Assembly (NCBI GenBank): GCA_937868795.1 | Contig: CALMNM010000154.1 | Span: 1-64,000, forward strand | DNA length: 64,000 nucleotides | Reading direction: 5' to 3' | Source of the DNA: an uncultured Acholeplasma sp. | GTDB taxonomy: Bacteria; Bacillota_I; Bacilli_A; Acholeplasmatales; Acholeplasmataceae | Shown here: piece after piece, positions 25,726 through 34,367 of the stretch | Layout of the letters: every line of letters starts with the position of its first letter | Numbering within the stretch: position 1 is the first letter of the stretch | Position numbers and translations under genes: made by a program | Notes under the pieces: model-generated | The model's database searches: none | What the model saw: the letters and a program-made list of their open reading frames with translations, nothing else | Told to the model about the DNA's origin: nothing

Positions 25726-26293
25726 GGGTTGTCACCTCATACAGTTGATGTTGTTTGATATAACGGTAGACTTCTTCGTCCAAATAATGTGCATAGAGGT
25801 CAACATGGTGTCTAATTTCAGATGAAGAGATTGGAATATAGAAATCGAGAAAAATAAACTTGTGAGGAATCTCTTGAAACATGAGATCAGCCTCTTCTTT
25901 GGTCATGTAACCCGATCGATTCATAACGATAAAAGGATAGGATGATAGAAGTTCTTGATAGTTGATCCATTGATCAAAATGGATGAGATTATCAGACCCG
26001 ATAACAAAGAGCAATTCTTGGTCGATCGTTTCAAGCTCTTTTAATGTCGCGAGAGTCCCTTGATAAGGTCTTTCGTGTTCAATGGTAGAAATCATGACTT
26101 TGCTTATATCTTTCGTTGCGAGTTCAAGCATACGGTAGCGATGCTCAAAAGTGGCAAGTTCCTTTTTCCGGTAATCATCACCTACGGGGACGATAATAAT
26201 GGATGCCTGGGGATAAAGCGCTAAAAGACGCTTGATTATCTCGATATGAGCCAATGTGGGTGGATTAAACGATCCACCATAAACAATTTTCAT
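25718..26293 (-). CDS. nadD: Nicotinate-nucleotide adenylyltransferase
   Basis: A 191-residue nucleotidyltransferase. The (H/T)xGH-type region is YGGSFNPPTLAHIEI at the start, with ISSSEIRHHV near the C-terminus. Converts nicotinate mononucleotide to deamido-NAD, which NadE then uses. Unlike many Bacillota there is no HD-domain YqeK gene behind it. GGGTGA precedes the ATG. Confidence 0.95.
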   Translation of the reverse strand: MKIVYGGSFNPPTLAHIEIIKRLLALYPQASIIIVPVGDDYRKKELATFEHRYRMLELATKDISKVMISTIEHERPYQGTLATLKELETIDQELLFVIGSDNLIHFDQWINYQELLSSYPFIVMNRSGYMTKEEADLMFQEIPHKFIFLDFYIPISSSEIRHHVDLYAHYLDEEVYRYIKQHQLYEVTTHV

Positions 26294-26308
26294 GAAATCA
26301 CCCTATTT

Positions 26309-26314
26309 ATTATA
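26309..26314 (-). promoter_or_regulatory. Extended -10 promoter of the nad operon
   Basis: Minus-strand TATAAT (26314-26309) preceded by TGA; no strong -35. About 15 bases before the nadD start. Confidence 0.5.
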
Positions 26315-26397
26315 TCATGCTTCAAAGAAAAATGATTGGTCTTTCATCCGTCTCTCGTTTCAAATGCGTTTTTCTTTAAATCAATTCTAAATACTGT

Positions 26398-26415
26398 TAT
26401 AATACATATGTATTA
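26398..26415. promoter_or_regulatory. Fur-gene promoter overlapped by a perfect palindrome
   Basis: TATAAT at 26398-26403 with an extended TG (26395-26396). The perfect palindrome TAATACATATGTATTA (26400-26415) overlaps the -10 and the predicted start, the place for an autorepressor site. Confidence 0.6.
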
Positions 26416-26448
26416 CTATTTCGTCATTTCCTGAAGGGAAGGATATCT

Positions 26449-26871
26449 ATGGACTTAAAAGAAAGATATTATCAAAAGATTCGCACAGATAAAATGCGTT
26501 TAACAAAAAGTCGTAAAGCGATGATCGAAATTCTCGAAAATCAGCATCTTACCTTTAAAGAAATCCAAAAGGCGCTCGCATCACGTGGTTTTTATAATGT
26601 ATCAACCATTTATAACAATTTAGAGTTCTTGGTCGAACAGAAAATTGTCGTTGAAATCTACATTAATGATACGAAGTATTACGATTTAGCGATGGGTAAT
26701 CCAATGCATAATGCTGATAGCCATATTCATATTATGAATCGTGATACCAATGAAATCACCGAGGTCAATAGTCCAGATATTTTTGAATATGTCGCTAGAC
26801 ATCCCGCCTTTAAACATCTTGATTTAGATTATATCCGCATCATCATCTCCGCATCAACCAAGAAAAAATAA
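26449..26871 (+). CDS. Fur-family transcriptional regulator
   Basis: A 140-residue Fur/PerR-family metalloregulator. Winged helix about 15-80 (RLTKSRKAMIEILENQHLTFKEIQKALASRGFYNVSTIYNNLEFLVEQKI), then the dimer domain with HNADSHIHIMNRDTNEITEV, the usual His-rich regulatory metal site. No cysteine at all, so the structural zinc CxxC sites of most Fur and PerR proteins are absent. Autoregulation is likely through the palindrome over its promoter. Whether it senses iron, peroxide, manganese or zinc cannot be read. Confidence 0.87.
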   Translation: MDLKERYYQKIRTDKMRLTKSRKAMIEILENQHLTFKEIQKALASRGFYNVSTIYNNLEFLVEQKIVVEIYINDTKYYDLAMGNPMHNADSHIHIMNRDTNEITEVNSPDIFEYVARHPAFKHLDLDYIRIIISASTKKK

Positions 26872-26873
26872 TG

Positions 26874-26898
26874 AAACTGCACACAACGTGCAGTTTTT
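26874..26898 (+). terminator. Terminator of the Fur-family gene
   Basis: AAACTGCAC (26874-26882) and GTGCAGTTT (26888-26896), loop ACAAC, followed by Ts. Confidence 0.93.
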
Positions 26899-26937
26899 TG
26901 TTATACTAAGAATAAATCACATCTTTTGGGGGGACCT

Positions 26938-27363
26938 ATGTTAACATTTCAACTGTTTAGTCTACTGACAAGTATCATCTTTTTTCTGTTTTTTACCTTT
27001 CACCTTAAACGACTTCCTAAAGTGACTGGTCAACGTTTAAACAGACATCTTTGGAAAGCGATGGGTATGTCACTTCTTTTGTTCATCGCTCAGATGACGC
27101 TTTACATGATGTCTGAATCACTGTTTGGGTTCGGTGAAACATCAAACCTCACAGGAATTTTTGGTTTATTTGGGTTTGGCTTTGGTATCTACTTTGCTTA
27201 TAAACGAATTTTTCCTTTTATAAAAAAAGGAGGATATCGCGACGATTCTACGATTGGACATCATCTCCATTTTCAATTCATTATGTTTTATCTTATCCTC
27301 TTCATCGTTGCTGTAACGATGGAAAGCATTTTATTAACTGTACTACTATACAGCTTATTTTAA
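26938..27363 (+). CDS. Four-helix membrane protein, unknown
   Basis: About 141 residues with four hydrophobic segments (roughly 3-22, 43-62, 72-90 and 115-140) and a basic loop LKRLPKVTGQRLNRHLWK after the first. It resembles YtpI-like small membrane proteins but I do not assign it. GGGGGG lies 4 bases before ATG 26938; the upstream in-frame TTG at 26926 would read through that site. Single gene with terminator. Confidence 0.65.
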   Translation: MLTFQLFSLLTSIIFFLFFTFHLKRLPKVTGQRLNRHLWKAMGMSLLLFIAQMTLYMMSESLFGFGETSNLTGIFGLFGFGFGIYFAYKRIFPFIKKGGYRDDSTIGHHLHFQFIMFYLILFIVAVTMESILLTVLLYSLF

Positions 27364-27384
27364 GATCGCAAGATCTTTTTTTAT
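27362..27384 (+). terminator. Terminator with GCAA tetraloop
   Basis: AAGATC-GCAA-GATCTT (27362-27377) followed by a long T run; a compact 6-bp stem closed by a GNRA loop, overlapping the stop codon. Confidence 0.85.
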
Positions 27385-27746
27385 TTTCTTAGATTTTTCA
27401 CAAAATGTTCACCCGTTTCCTTATTGGTCGCGAGTGGAATCTGATACACATCAGAAAGACGTAATAACGCTGAGACATCGGGCTCATGGGGCTGTGCGGT
27501 CAGTGGATCTCTAAAAAAGAAAATCATATCGATTTTTCGATTTGCGATCATTGAACCAATTTCTTGATCGCCACCGAGTGGACCCGATTTTTTTAGCATG
27601 ACTTTTAGTCCTGTTTCTTTGATAATCAGTGATCCTGTTGTTCCGGTCGCATAAAGATCATGAAGACGAAAAACATCGAGATGACGCTTGACAAAATCAA
27701 TCATTTCGGGTTTCTTTTTGTCGTGGGCAATTAATGCAATTCTCAT
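27381..27746 (-). CDS. mgsA: Methylglyoxal synthase
   Basis: A 121-residue enzyme converting dihydroxyacetone phosphate to methylglyoxal, a bypass of lower glycolysis when phosphate is short. N-terminal [12 protein letters not shown] with substrate-binding Asp-Lys, [10 protein letters not shown], the catalytic Asp in [15 protein letters not shown], and [21 protein letters not shown]. Normal length. Directly follows rsmH (1 base), same operon. Confidence 0.96.
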   Translation of the reverse strand: MRIALIAHDKKKPEMIDFVKRHLDVFRLHDLYATGTTGSLIIKETGLKVMLKKSGPLGGDQEIGSMIANRKIDMIFFFRDPLTAQPHEPDVSALLRLSDVYQIPLATNKETGEHFVKNLRK

Positions 27747-27747
27747 G

Positions 27748-28647
27748 TTACCTTCTCCTTAATGCGCGCAGTTTCGCGGATTTACTCCGCGGATTGATCA
27801 TCATTTCCTCTTCTTTGGGATAGATGGGTTTACGCGTCAGCACTTCAAAAGGGGTTTCTTTACTTTGAGGTATGGGAAGTTTTTTTAAGATCGGATCTTC
27901 GCTGCTCTCATCTTTAAAGAAATGTTTGACGATACGATCTTCAAGTGAATGAAATGTAATCACCACAAGCCTTCCATCTGGATTAAGCAAGGAAACAGCA
28001 TCTCTTAAGACATCCTCTAATACATGCAATTCATCATTGACGGCAATTCTTAACGCTTGAAAGACACGTTTGGCACTATGCCCTTTTTCGTTATAGTTGA
28101 CCTGATCACAAATCTTCACCAAATCCATGGTCGTTTTTAAAGGTCTTTTTTCGAGAATACGTCTAGCGATTTTAAAACTATTCTTTTCTTCACCATAGAC
28201 ATAAAAAATCTTGGCGAGTTCATCAAGTGTATAGGTGTTAAGGATGGTTTCAGCTGTGAGCGATTGCCGTTGATCCATCCGCATATCCAAAGCGGTTTCT
28301 TTTAGGTAGGTGAACCCTCTTTCTGGATCATCGATTTGAAAGGATGACAAACCTAAATCCAGAAGAATTCCATCCACACCATGAATATCTCTCTCATTCA
28401 ATTCTTTTTTCATATTCTTGAAATTGCTATGGATATAAGTGATATTTGAGAAATCTTTAAGAACATCTTTGGCGAAGTTAATCGCGAATTCATCCTGATC
28501 AAAAACAAAAAGATGCCCATCCTTTAAGGACTCTGCAATGCGTTTGGAGTGACCTCCACCACCAAGAGTACCATCGACATAAATGCCTTTTTCTTTGATG
28601 GCTAAGGATTGAATTGCCTCTTCTTTTAACACTGTGATATGGTTCAT
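27748..28647 (-). CDS. rsmH: 16S rRNA m4C1402 methyltransferase
   Basis: About 299 residues, RsmH (MraW), methylates C1402 of 16S rRNA with SAM. Motifs: [15 protein letters not shown] (SAM loop), [39 protein letters not shown] and [17 protein letters not shown], with the basic C-terminus. I take ATG 28647 after AGGGAT; the frame extends to 28665. Usually the start of the dcw cell-wall and division cluster, but here it stands with mgsA and no mraZ, ftsL or pbp gene, as in wall-less or reduced genomes. Confidence 0.95.
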   Translation of the reverse strand: MNHITVLKEEAIQSLAIKEKGIYVDGTLGGGGHSKRIAESLKDGHLFVFDQDEFAINFAKDVLKDFSNITYIHSNFKNMKKELNERDIHGVDGILLDLGLSSFQIDDPERGFTYLKETALDMRMDQRQSLTAETILNTYTLDELAKIFYVYGEEKNSFKIARRILEKRPLKTTMDLVKICDQVNYNEKGHSAKRVFQALRIAVNDELHVLEDVLRDAVSLLNPDGRLVVITFHSLEDRIVKHFFKDESSEDPILKKLPIPQSKETPFEVLTRKPIYPKEEEMMINPRSKSAKLRALRRR

Positions 28648-28702
28648 GATATCCCTCATGTTCATTATCTATGAATCTTGATGAAATGTCAATTCACGAA
28701 AG

Positions 28703-28722
28703 AAAAAGGTGCCTTCGGCACC
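28703..28722 (-). terminator. Terminator of rpmF operon
   Basis: GGTGCC-TTC-GGCACC (28708-28722) followed by TTTTTCTTT on the minus strand, separating rpmF from rsmH. Confidence 0.9.
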
Positions 28723-28727
28723 CTTCC

Positions 28728-28919
28728 TTAATCCTTCTTGGATTCTTTCTTGGTTAGTACTTGTTGTCCTTTGTAATAACCACTGTTTGGTGTCACACGG
28801 TGTGGTAGTGTGAATTCACCGGTTTGTGGGCAAACAACTAATGCTGGAGCAGTCAACTTAAAGTGAGTTCTTCTCTTTCTTTTAGCAGTTTTACCCGTTC
28901 TACGAAATGGAACAGCCAT
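28728..28919 (-). CDS. rpmF: Ribosomal protein L32
   Basis: A 63-residue L32: [21 protein letters not shown] at the start and [25 protein letters not shown] behind it. Only one cysteine, so the zinc-ribbon form is not made; this is the zinc-free type. The 11-base gap to the DUF177 gene upstream reproduces the common yceD-rpmF pair. Confidence 0.96.
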   Translation of the reverse strand: MAVPFRRTGKTAKRKRRTHFKLTAPALVVCPQTGEFTLPHRVTPNSGYYKGQQVLTKKESKKD

Positions 28920-28930
28920 CTGTTCACCTC

Positions 28931-29362
28931 CTAAGTCTTGTAATTCTTATCCAAATCAGCAAATGCGGGGTGAGGACTCTTTTCTTTTTCGAATGTGGTC
29001 TTTTCTGCATCTGGATGATAAATGGTGTAGGGTTTTTCGGTCACGATGTAACCGAAGATAATATCCGAGATATGGATGGGATCTTCGAGTGGATAATCCG
29101 CATCATCGATGTCACCAAAGATAATCTCAGTGTCTAAATTCATCGTGTAAGGCACTGGTTTCAGTGTCTTTGCACAGGCGAGTTCCATCTGACATTGAAG
29201 TTTAAGTGTCATGATCAGATGGTCTTGAAACCAGGACCAATCAAGATGAATCTTCGCAGGTTTTATCGATACCATGTCTGGAACTGATGTGAGGTTTGAC
29301 GTAAAGTCGAACTCAAAATCAAGTGAAGTCTTTTCTTTTAATTCATGGAGTGACATTTTCAT
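28931..29362 (-). CDS. yceD: DUF177/YceD protein
   Basis: A 143-residue YceD-family protein, normally linked to rpmF and to 23S rRNA maturation. The family core is [30 protein letters not shown] with its CxxxxxxC pair, [24 protein letters not shown] follows. GAGGTGAAATC precedes the start. Lies between the unknown 235-residue protein and rpmF; all three can be read from the promoter at 30170-30199. Confidence 0.88.
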   Translation of the reverse strand: MKMSLHELKEKTSLDFEFDFTSNLTSVPDMVSIKPAKIHLDWSWFQDHLIMTLKLQCQMELACAKTLKPVPYTMNLDTEIIFGDIDDADYPLEDPIHISDIIFGYIVTEKPYTIYHPDAEKTTFEKEKSPHPAFADLDKNYKT

Positions 29363-29433
29363 GATTTCACCTCAACGAACGTATTATACAAAACATTCAC
29401 TAAAAAGTCAATGCAAACAGGTGATTATTGTCA

Positions 29434-30141
29434 TTAATTTGCTTGCGCTTTTCTGCTTTCTCTCACCTTGAATTTTAATGTATCCAAAAGGTCTTTTTCT
29501 TGCGCGGTGAGGAGTTGTTGTAAGTCATAATTATCATGAATTCGGTGGTTTCTTAAGTGGAAAGGAACCTTCGTTCCATCAACGAGTGTGACCTCTAAAT
29601 CAAGGGTCAGATATTTTGGATGAATGACATGGTCATACTTAAATGCAGTTTCCATATGAACAACATCAAAATAATTAAATTCTCCAGAAACATCATACGC
29701 GATATGACCATTTCTGTGATCCACATTGGCTTGGTGATAAAATAATGAATCATCACCAAAAAAGACGGCGGTTACCAATGCTTGATCATAAAGAAGTGTG
29801 TATGATCCGTTAGGTTTTTTATCCAAACGGTAGGAGACTTTACTATTGTGGTCAAAGGCATCAGGAACTGTGATTAAAATAAGCTTTTGATAATCGCTTT
29901 CTTGAATGCTTGAAAGTTCATGGGCACGAGTGATAACACTGCGATAATCTTCTTGTAGCATACCATCATACGAATCCTGTGCACGACCAGAAAATTTCTT
30001 GAAATATTTTGACGTGTACTTCGCACGATTTTTAACCGGTTTCACTTTGGATTTTTTGTCAACTTCTTTTTTGACGACTACATCATCTTCAGTGATGATT
30101 TCTGATTCTGCGACTGCTTTTCTAGGTTTCTTTTCTTTCAT
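29434..30141 (-). CDS. Unknown protein upstream of yceD-rpmF
   Basis: A 235-residue soluble protein I do not recognise. Residues 1-50 are lysine/glutamate-rich and probably disordered; the rest looks like a compact mixed alpha/beta domain (KLILITVPDAFDHNSKVSYRL, YTLLYDQALVTAVFFGDDS, AYDVSGEFNYFDVVHMETAF, KYLTLDLEVTLVDGTKVPFHLRNHRIHDNYDLQQLL). No signal peptide or membrane segment. It is read from a consensus promoter and lies 71 bases before yceD, so a role near ribosome assembly is possible but unproven. Confidence 0.7.
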   Translation of the reverse strand: MKEKKPRKAVAESEIITEDDVVVKKEVDKKSKVKPVKNRAKYTSKYFKKFSGRAQDSYDGMLQEDYRSVITRAHELSSIQESDYQKLILITVPDAFDHNSKVSYRLDKKPNGSYTLLYDQALVTAVFFGDDSLFYHQANVDHRNGHIAYDVSGEFNYFDVVHMETAFKYDHVIHPKYLTLDLEVTLVDGTKVPFHLRNHRIHDNYDLQQLLTAQEKDLLDTLKFKVRESRKAQAN

Positions 30142-30169
30142 GATTAAACCACCTTTCGCCTTCTATTCT

Positions 30170-30199
30170 ATTATATCGAATATTCAAAAATCCTGTCAA
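30170..30199 (-). promoter_or_regulatory. Consensus promoter of the unknown-yceD-rpmF unit
   Basis: Minus-strand TTGACA (30199-30194), 18-base spacer, TATAAT (30175-30170): both hexamers perfect. One of the strongest promoters in the window. Confidence 0.85.
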
Positions 30200-30229
30200 A
30201 TATTCCCAACAATTCATGAAAATAATGCG

Positions 30230-31219
30230 TTATTCCCCTAAAACCCCTTGTTCAAGAAGTGTTTTAAACTCTTCTTGCTTTACATCAAGGATGTAATCTT
30301 CGATCGAATCCTGTTGGAGGATACGTTCGATCGTGACCTTATCATAGGGTTGTTGTTCGAAATGCTTTTCAAAAGGAATCAAGGACTTCTTATCGAAGAA
30401 ATCTCCTTGGATAGAAAGTTGTTTGATAATGCCCTCTTCTAAATCGAGTTTGATCTCAAAAAGGCCGCCAGTAATACGTTTCTTTAGGATTTTGGTATAT
30501 GGAGGTTGTTTCTTATAAATCCATTCTTTCGTTTGATACTTTTCCGCGAGTTTATTGATCTTTTTGATGTCTTCAGGGGTAAGTTCATACGTTTGATTCG
30601 TCATGGTATTTTCAAAATGTTTGATCAATTGTTCCTGGCTCAATCCGTGAAGATAAGGTTTGAGATTGGTGACGCGTGATCGAACGGAATCTATGCCTTT
30701 TGAGACAAGCTTTTCATCGCTTGGTGTAATGGCACGAACCATAGTTTCCAAATCACAATCATAGAGGAATGTTCCGTGCATGAGCATGCCATGCTTGTTT
30801 TGTAAAAAGGCATTTCCACTAATCTTTTTACCTTCAAACAGAAGATCATTACGTCCTGAAAACTCGATATTTATATTAAGTAATTTCATCGAATCGATAA
30901 TTTTGGACAAATACGTTTTAAAAGAAAATTCTTTATTATGACGCTTGGTAATAATAGAAAACATCGTGTTTCGATGATCTGCATAGACACAGCCACCTCC
31001 GGTGGGGCGACGATAAATATCAATCTTATGCTCTTTTAAGAAATCGAGATTGACTTCATTTTCAATCACCTGATTTTTTCCGATGACCACACCGTGAATT
31101 TCCCAAGTAAAAAAGTAGGTTTCGTCATCTTTAAGCATGTGTGTTAAGACATATTCTTCTAGTGCAAAATAGAAATAGGGTTTGAGTTGTCCTTCATTGT
31201 GGTGGCGAATCAAAATCAT
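30230..31219 (-). CDS. lplA: Lipoate-protein ligase A
   Basis: About 329 residues; activates free lipoate with ATP and attaches it to lipoyl domains of dehydrogenase or glycine-cleavage proteins. Motifs: YRRPTGGGCVYADHRN (about residues 71-86 counted from 31219), the catalytic lysine in FEGKKISGNAFLQNKHGMLMHGTFLYD, and a C-terminal accessory domain (about 240-329). Start at ATG 31219, eight bases after GGGAGG; the frame to 31249 lacks a ribosome site. Its promoter is the extended -10 at 31255-31250. Confidence 0.93.
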   Translation of the reverse strand: MILIRHHNEGQLKPYFYFALEEYVLTHMLKDDETYFFTWEIHGVVIGKNQVIENEVNLDFLKEHKIDIYRRPTGGGCVYADHRNTMFSIITKRHNKEFSFKTYLSKIIDSMKLLNINIEFSGRNDLLFEGKKISGNAFLQNKHGMLMHGTFLYDCDLETMVRAITPSDEKLVSKGIDSVRSRVTNLKPYLHGLSQEQLIKHFENTMTNQTYELTPEDIKKINKLAEKYQTKEWIYKKQPPYTKILKKRITGGLFEIKLDLEEGIIKQLSIQGDFFDKKSLIPFEKHFEQQPYDKVTIERILQQDSIEDYILDVKQEEFKTLLEQGVLGE

Positions 31220-31249
31220 ACGATATACCTCCCATAAATATTCACACAT

Positions 31250-31255
31250 ATTATA
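31250..31255 (-). promoter_or_regulatory. Extended -10 promoter of lplA
   Basis: Minus-strand TATAAT with TGA just upstream; -35 not obvious. Confidence 0.45.
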
Positions 31256-31380
31256 TCATATTCATATTCTATCTAAAAACGAGATGACTTAAGATACTTC
31301 TTGATTCATCGTGTCGAGTCAAAATGGACCTTTCCAATTTAGATTCGTGATAAAATACAAGTGAAAGAGAGGTTATATCT

Positions 31381-31782
31381 ATGCTCACATTTTTGAAGCT
31401 CTACGCCATCACTTTTGTTATTTTCTTCTTGATTGATATGCTCTGGTTAGGACTGATCGCGAAGAATCTCTATCAACGACAGATCGGTCATCTCCTAAGC
31501 CCCAATGTCAATTGGGTGGCAGCGATTATTTTCTATTTACTCTTTATTGGAGGGCTAGTTCTCTTCGTGTTGATGCCTGCTGTACAAGATGGAAAATTGC
31601 TTCATGCTGTTCTTTATGGCGCACTTTTCGGATTAATCACTTATGCAACTTATGATTTAACAAATCTTGCTACTCTCAAGGATTGGCCGATTGCCATTAC
31701 GTTAATTGATCTTGGATGGGGGACCTTCTTAGGACTCTCAACATCCACGTTAGCTTACCTCATCTATCAGTGGATTTTTTAG
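31381..31782 (+). CDS. DUF2177 membrane protein
   Basis: A 133-residue four-helix membrane protein of the DUF2177 family; the family pattern is clear in VIFFLIDMLWLGLIAKNLYQRQIGHLL, YGALFGLITYATYDLTNLATLKDWP and LIDLGWGTFLGL. Function unknown in the family. GAGAGG precedes the ATG. First gene of a three-gene operon with the FakA-FakB fusion (15 bases downstream) and a DUF1295 reductase-like protein, which suggests a link with membrane lipids. Confidence 0.88.
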   Translation: MLTFLKLYAITFVIFFLIDMLWLGLIAKNLYQRQIGHLLSPNVNWVAAIIFYLLFIGGLVLFVLMPAVQDGKLLHAVLYGALFGLITYATYDLTNLATLKDWPIAITLIDLGWGTFLGLSTSTLAYLIYQWIF

Positions 31783-31797
31783 ATTGGAGGTTAGATT

Positions 31798-33567
31798 ATG
31801 TCATCATTTATCATTTCCAATGAACTGCTTTACAAATCATTTATCATCGGCGCGAAACAGGTCATTTCTGAAAAGAACGGATTGAATTCTATTAATGTAT
31901 TTCCTGTACCAGATGGAGATACCGGGACCAATCTCGCTTCGATGATGAATGCCATTATTGAACGCTCAAAATTAGGTCAAACACCTAAAGAAACACTCCA
32001 GTCAATCGCAGATGCAGCCATTATCGGTGCCAGAGGAAACTCAGGCATCATTTTCGCTTCCTATATCAGTGGTCTATCCGATGCTTTGGATCAAGAATTG
32101 ATCGATCTCGATACGTTTATTTCTTTAACTCAAAAAGCGTATCAAGCTGCCTACCATTCAATCAACACCCCTGTAGAGGGCACGATGATCACTGTGATGC
32201 GTGCCTGGATGAATGCCTTAAACGAATTTAAAAAAGCAACCGGTGAAGCGATTGATCTTTTAGTTAAATCCTATGAATATGTTAAAGAAGAACTCGCGAA
32301 AACACCAGAGTACCTAAAAGTCCTCAAAGATAATCATGTCGTCGATGCAGGCGCGAAAGGATTTGTGCATTTTATCGAAGGTTTTATTAAAGCATTTAAG
32401 GGTGAGGATCTTGTGATAGAGGTTCATGAAGCCGTCGAAGATCTCCACGTCGATCATTTGGAAGACTCGCAATTCCGTTATTGTACAGAAGCCTTACTTC
32501 GAGGAAAGCAACTCGATATCGATCATATACGAACAGAATTATCTTCCTATGGGGATTCATTAGTCGTTGCGGGAAATGAGCGCACGGTTCGTGTTCACAT
32601 ACATTCTGATCAACCCGATCAAGTGTTCGCCTATTTAGATCAATATGGTCAAATTCAAGAACAAAAAGTCGATGACATGAAGCGGCAATTTGAAGCGGCA
32701 AATCATCGGAAATATCCAATTGCCTTAGTCACAGATTCAATTGCTGATCTTCCCGTTGACCTTGTTGATCATTATCAAGTACATCAATACCCGATTACAC
32801 TTCATATGAATCATTCGGAATATTTAGATAAAGTCACCATTCAAAGTACGCGATTCTATGAACTGATGGATTCATTAGAGGTTTATCCCACTTCCTCACA
32901 ACCCAACGGTAAATCTTTAGAAAACTTCTTCTCTTTTTTAACAACTTATTATAAAGAGATTATCGTCATCACCGTATCCAAAGAGATGAGTGGAACGTAT
33001 CAAGCCTTTGTTGAAGCGGCGAATAAGTTTCCAAAGACTAAGATAAAAGTCATAAACTCGAAACAAAATTCTGGTGCTGAAGGACTCCTCGTATTGAAAG
33101 CAGCGAAGCTCATTCATGAAGGATTACCGATGGATACCATCGTCGATACGATTGAAAAGATGACGACCAAGGCGAAGATTTTAGTCAGTGTCAAAACGAT
33201 CAAATATATGATTCGCTCGGGACGATTAACACGATTATCAGGAACCATCGTCTCCTTAATGCATTTAAAGCCTGTTATCTCTATTGATGAAGATGGTAAA
33301 GGTATTATCATGATGAAAACCTTATCCACGCACAAAGCGGATCAAAAAATATTTGATCATATCAAAGAAATCCATCAAAAACACGGCATTGAGTCATACG
33401 CCATTGTCCATGCGAATGCAGAGGATCGCGCATCATTTTATGCATCATCACTTGAAAGCTTATTGGGTGAAAAACCCACGTATATCATGGATATATCCAC
33501 CGTTGTTGCAATGAACGCAGGGATTGGAACGGTCGCGGTAGCCTATATTAGAAAGGATCCATCATGA
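31798..33567 (+). CDS. Fatty acid kinase fusion (FakA-FakB, DAK2 plus DegV)
   Basis: A 589-residue fusion. Residues about 8-200 are a DAK2 kinase domain with the ATP/Mg loop [17 protein letters not shown] (Asp residues at 39 and 41) and [16 protein letters not shown]; about 205-300 look like the middle domain of FakA; about 303-589 are a DegV/FakB fatty-acid-binding domain ([46 protein letters not shown]). In Staphylococcus FakA phosphorylates fatty acids held by a separate FakB; here kinase and carrier are one chain, so acyl-phosphate would form in cis. GGAGG precedes the start; the next gene overlaps by 4 bases. Confidence 0.87.
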   Translation: MSSFIISNELLYKSFIIGAKQVISEKNGLNSINVFPVPDGDTGTNLASMMNAIIERSKLGQTPKETLQSIADAAIIGARGNSGIIFASYISGLSDALDQELIDLDTFISLTQKAYQAAYHSINTPVEGTMITVMRAWMNALNEFKKATGEAIDLLVKSYEYVKEELAKTPEYLKVLKDNHVVDAGAKGFVHFIEGFIKAFKGEDLVIEVHEAVEDLHVDHLEDSQFRYCTEALLRGKQLDIDHIRTELSSYGDSLVVAGNERTVRVHIHSDQPDQVFAYLDQYGQIQEQKVDDMKRQFEAANHRKYPIALVTDSIADLPVDLVDHYQVHQYPITLHMNHSEYLDKVTIQSTRFYELMDSLEVYPTSSQPNGKSLENFFSFLTTYYKEIIVITVSKEMSGTYQAFVEAANKFPKTKIKVINSKQNSGAEGLLVLKAAKLIHEGLPMDTIVDTIEKMTTKAKILVSVKTIKYMIRSGRLTRLSGTIVSLMHLKPVISIDEDGKGIIMMKTLSTHKADQKIFDHIKEIHQKHGIESYAIVHANAEDRASFYASSLESLLGEKPTYIMDISTVVAMNAGIGTVAVAYIRKDPS

Positions 33568-34343
33568 TTATAACCACATTGATTGCTGTTTTTGTCTTTT
33601 TTAACATCTTTTATCTCATCGCTCAACTAAAAAAGAATAATGGACTAGCAGATATTGCATGGGGTATGGGGTATGTTGTTGTCGCTTGGACAATGTTGCT
33701 TTCTGATGATGTCAAACACTTCCATCAATGGATCATTGTCGGATTAGTCACGTTATGGGGCATTCGCCTTTTCCTCCATATTGGAATCAGAAATTGGTCA
33801 AAACCAGAAGATTATCGCTATGTCAATATGCGTAACAAATGGAAAACAAACGTCCATTTAAAGGCTTATGTTTATGTGTTCATGCTCCAGATGATCTTCC
33901 TATTGATCATCGCATCTCCAATCATAATCAGTGGTTATACCGGATTTGATGAAATGAATCTTTTCGCCCAAATTCTTTTGGGAGTTGGTGTTGTGCTCTG
34001 GCTCATCGGTTTCTATTTTGAAGCGCTTGGTGATCATCAGCTTAATCGCTTCAAATCAAACCCAGAGAATAAAGGAAAACTTTTGACTACAGGACTTTGG
34101 AAATACACACGTCACCCCAATTATTTTGGTGAAGCGTTGATGTGGTGGGGGATTTGGGTCATTGGATTGAGTGGATTATCATGGCTTAGTGCCGTTGTCA
34201 TCATCAGTCCAATCTTCATCACTTATCTCTTGCGATACGTTTCAGGAGTACCACTCCTAGAAAAGAAATATCAATCGCGTCCTGATTTTATCGAATATGC
34301 GAAAAAGACTTCGGTCTTCTTCCCCCTTCCCCCCAAAAAATAA
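33564..34343 (+). CDS. DUF1295 family membrane protein (steroid-reductase-like)
   Basis: A 259-residue integral membrane protein with about six or seven helices. The C-terminal signature [26 protein letters not shown] and [24 protein letters not shown] is that of DUF1295, related to 5-alpha-reductase and isoprenylcysteine methyltransferase folds. Likely acts on a lipid or isoprenoid. Overlaps the FakA-FakB fusion by ATGA, so it is translationally coupled to fatty acid activation. Substrate unknown. Confidence 0.87.
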   Translation: MIITTLIAVFVFFNIFYLIAQLKKNNGLADIAWGMGYVVVAWTMLLSDDVKHFHQWIIVGLVTLWGIRLFLHIGIRNWSKPEDYRYVNMRNKWKTNVHLKAYVYVFMLQMIFLLIIASPIIISGYTGFDEMNLFAQILLGVGVVLWLIGFYFEALGDHQLNRFKSNPENKGKLLTTGLWKYTRHPNYFGEALMWWGIWVIGLSGLSWLSAVVIISPIFITYLLRYVSGVPLLEKKYQSRPDFIEYAKKTSVFFPLPPKK

Positions 34344-34367
34344 AAATGGAGGCCTAGTGCCTCCATT
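34341..34367. terminator. Bidirectional terminator between the lipid operon and dnaJ
   Basis: AATGGAGGC (34345-34353) and GCCTCCATT (34359-34367), 5-base loop; the minus strand continues TTTTTATTTTTT. Confidence 0.92.

Noticed and set aside
27748-28647. Start of a dcw cell-division cluster at rsmH
   Set aside because: Neighbours are mgsA and rpmF; no mraZ, ftsL, pbp or mur genes follow.
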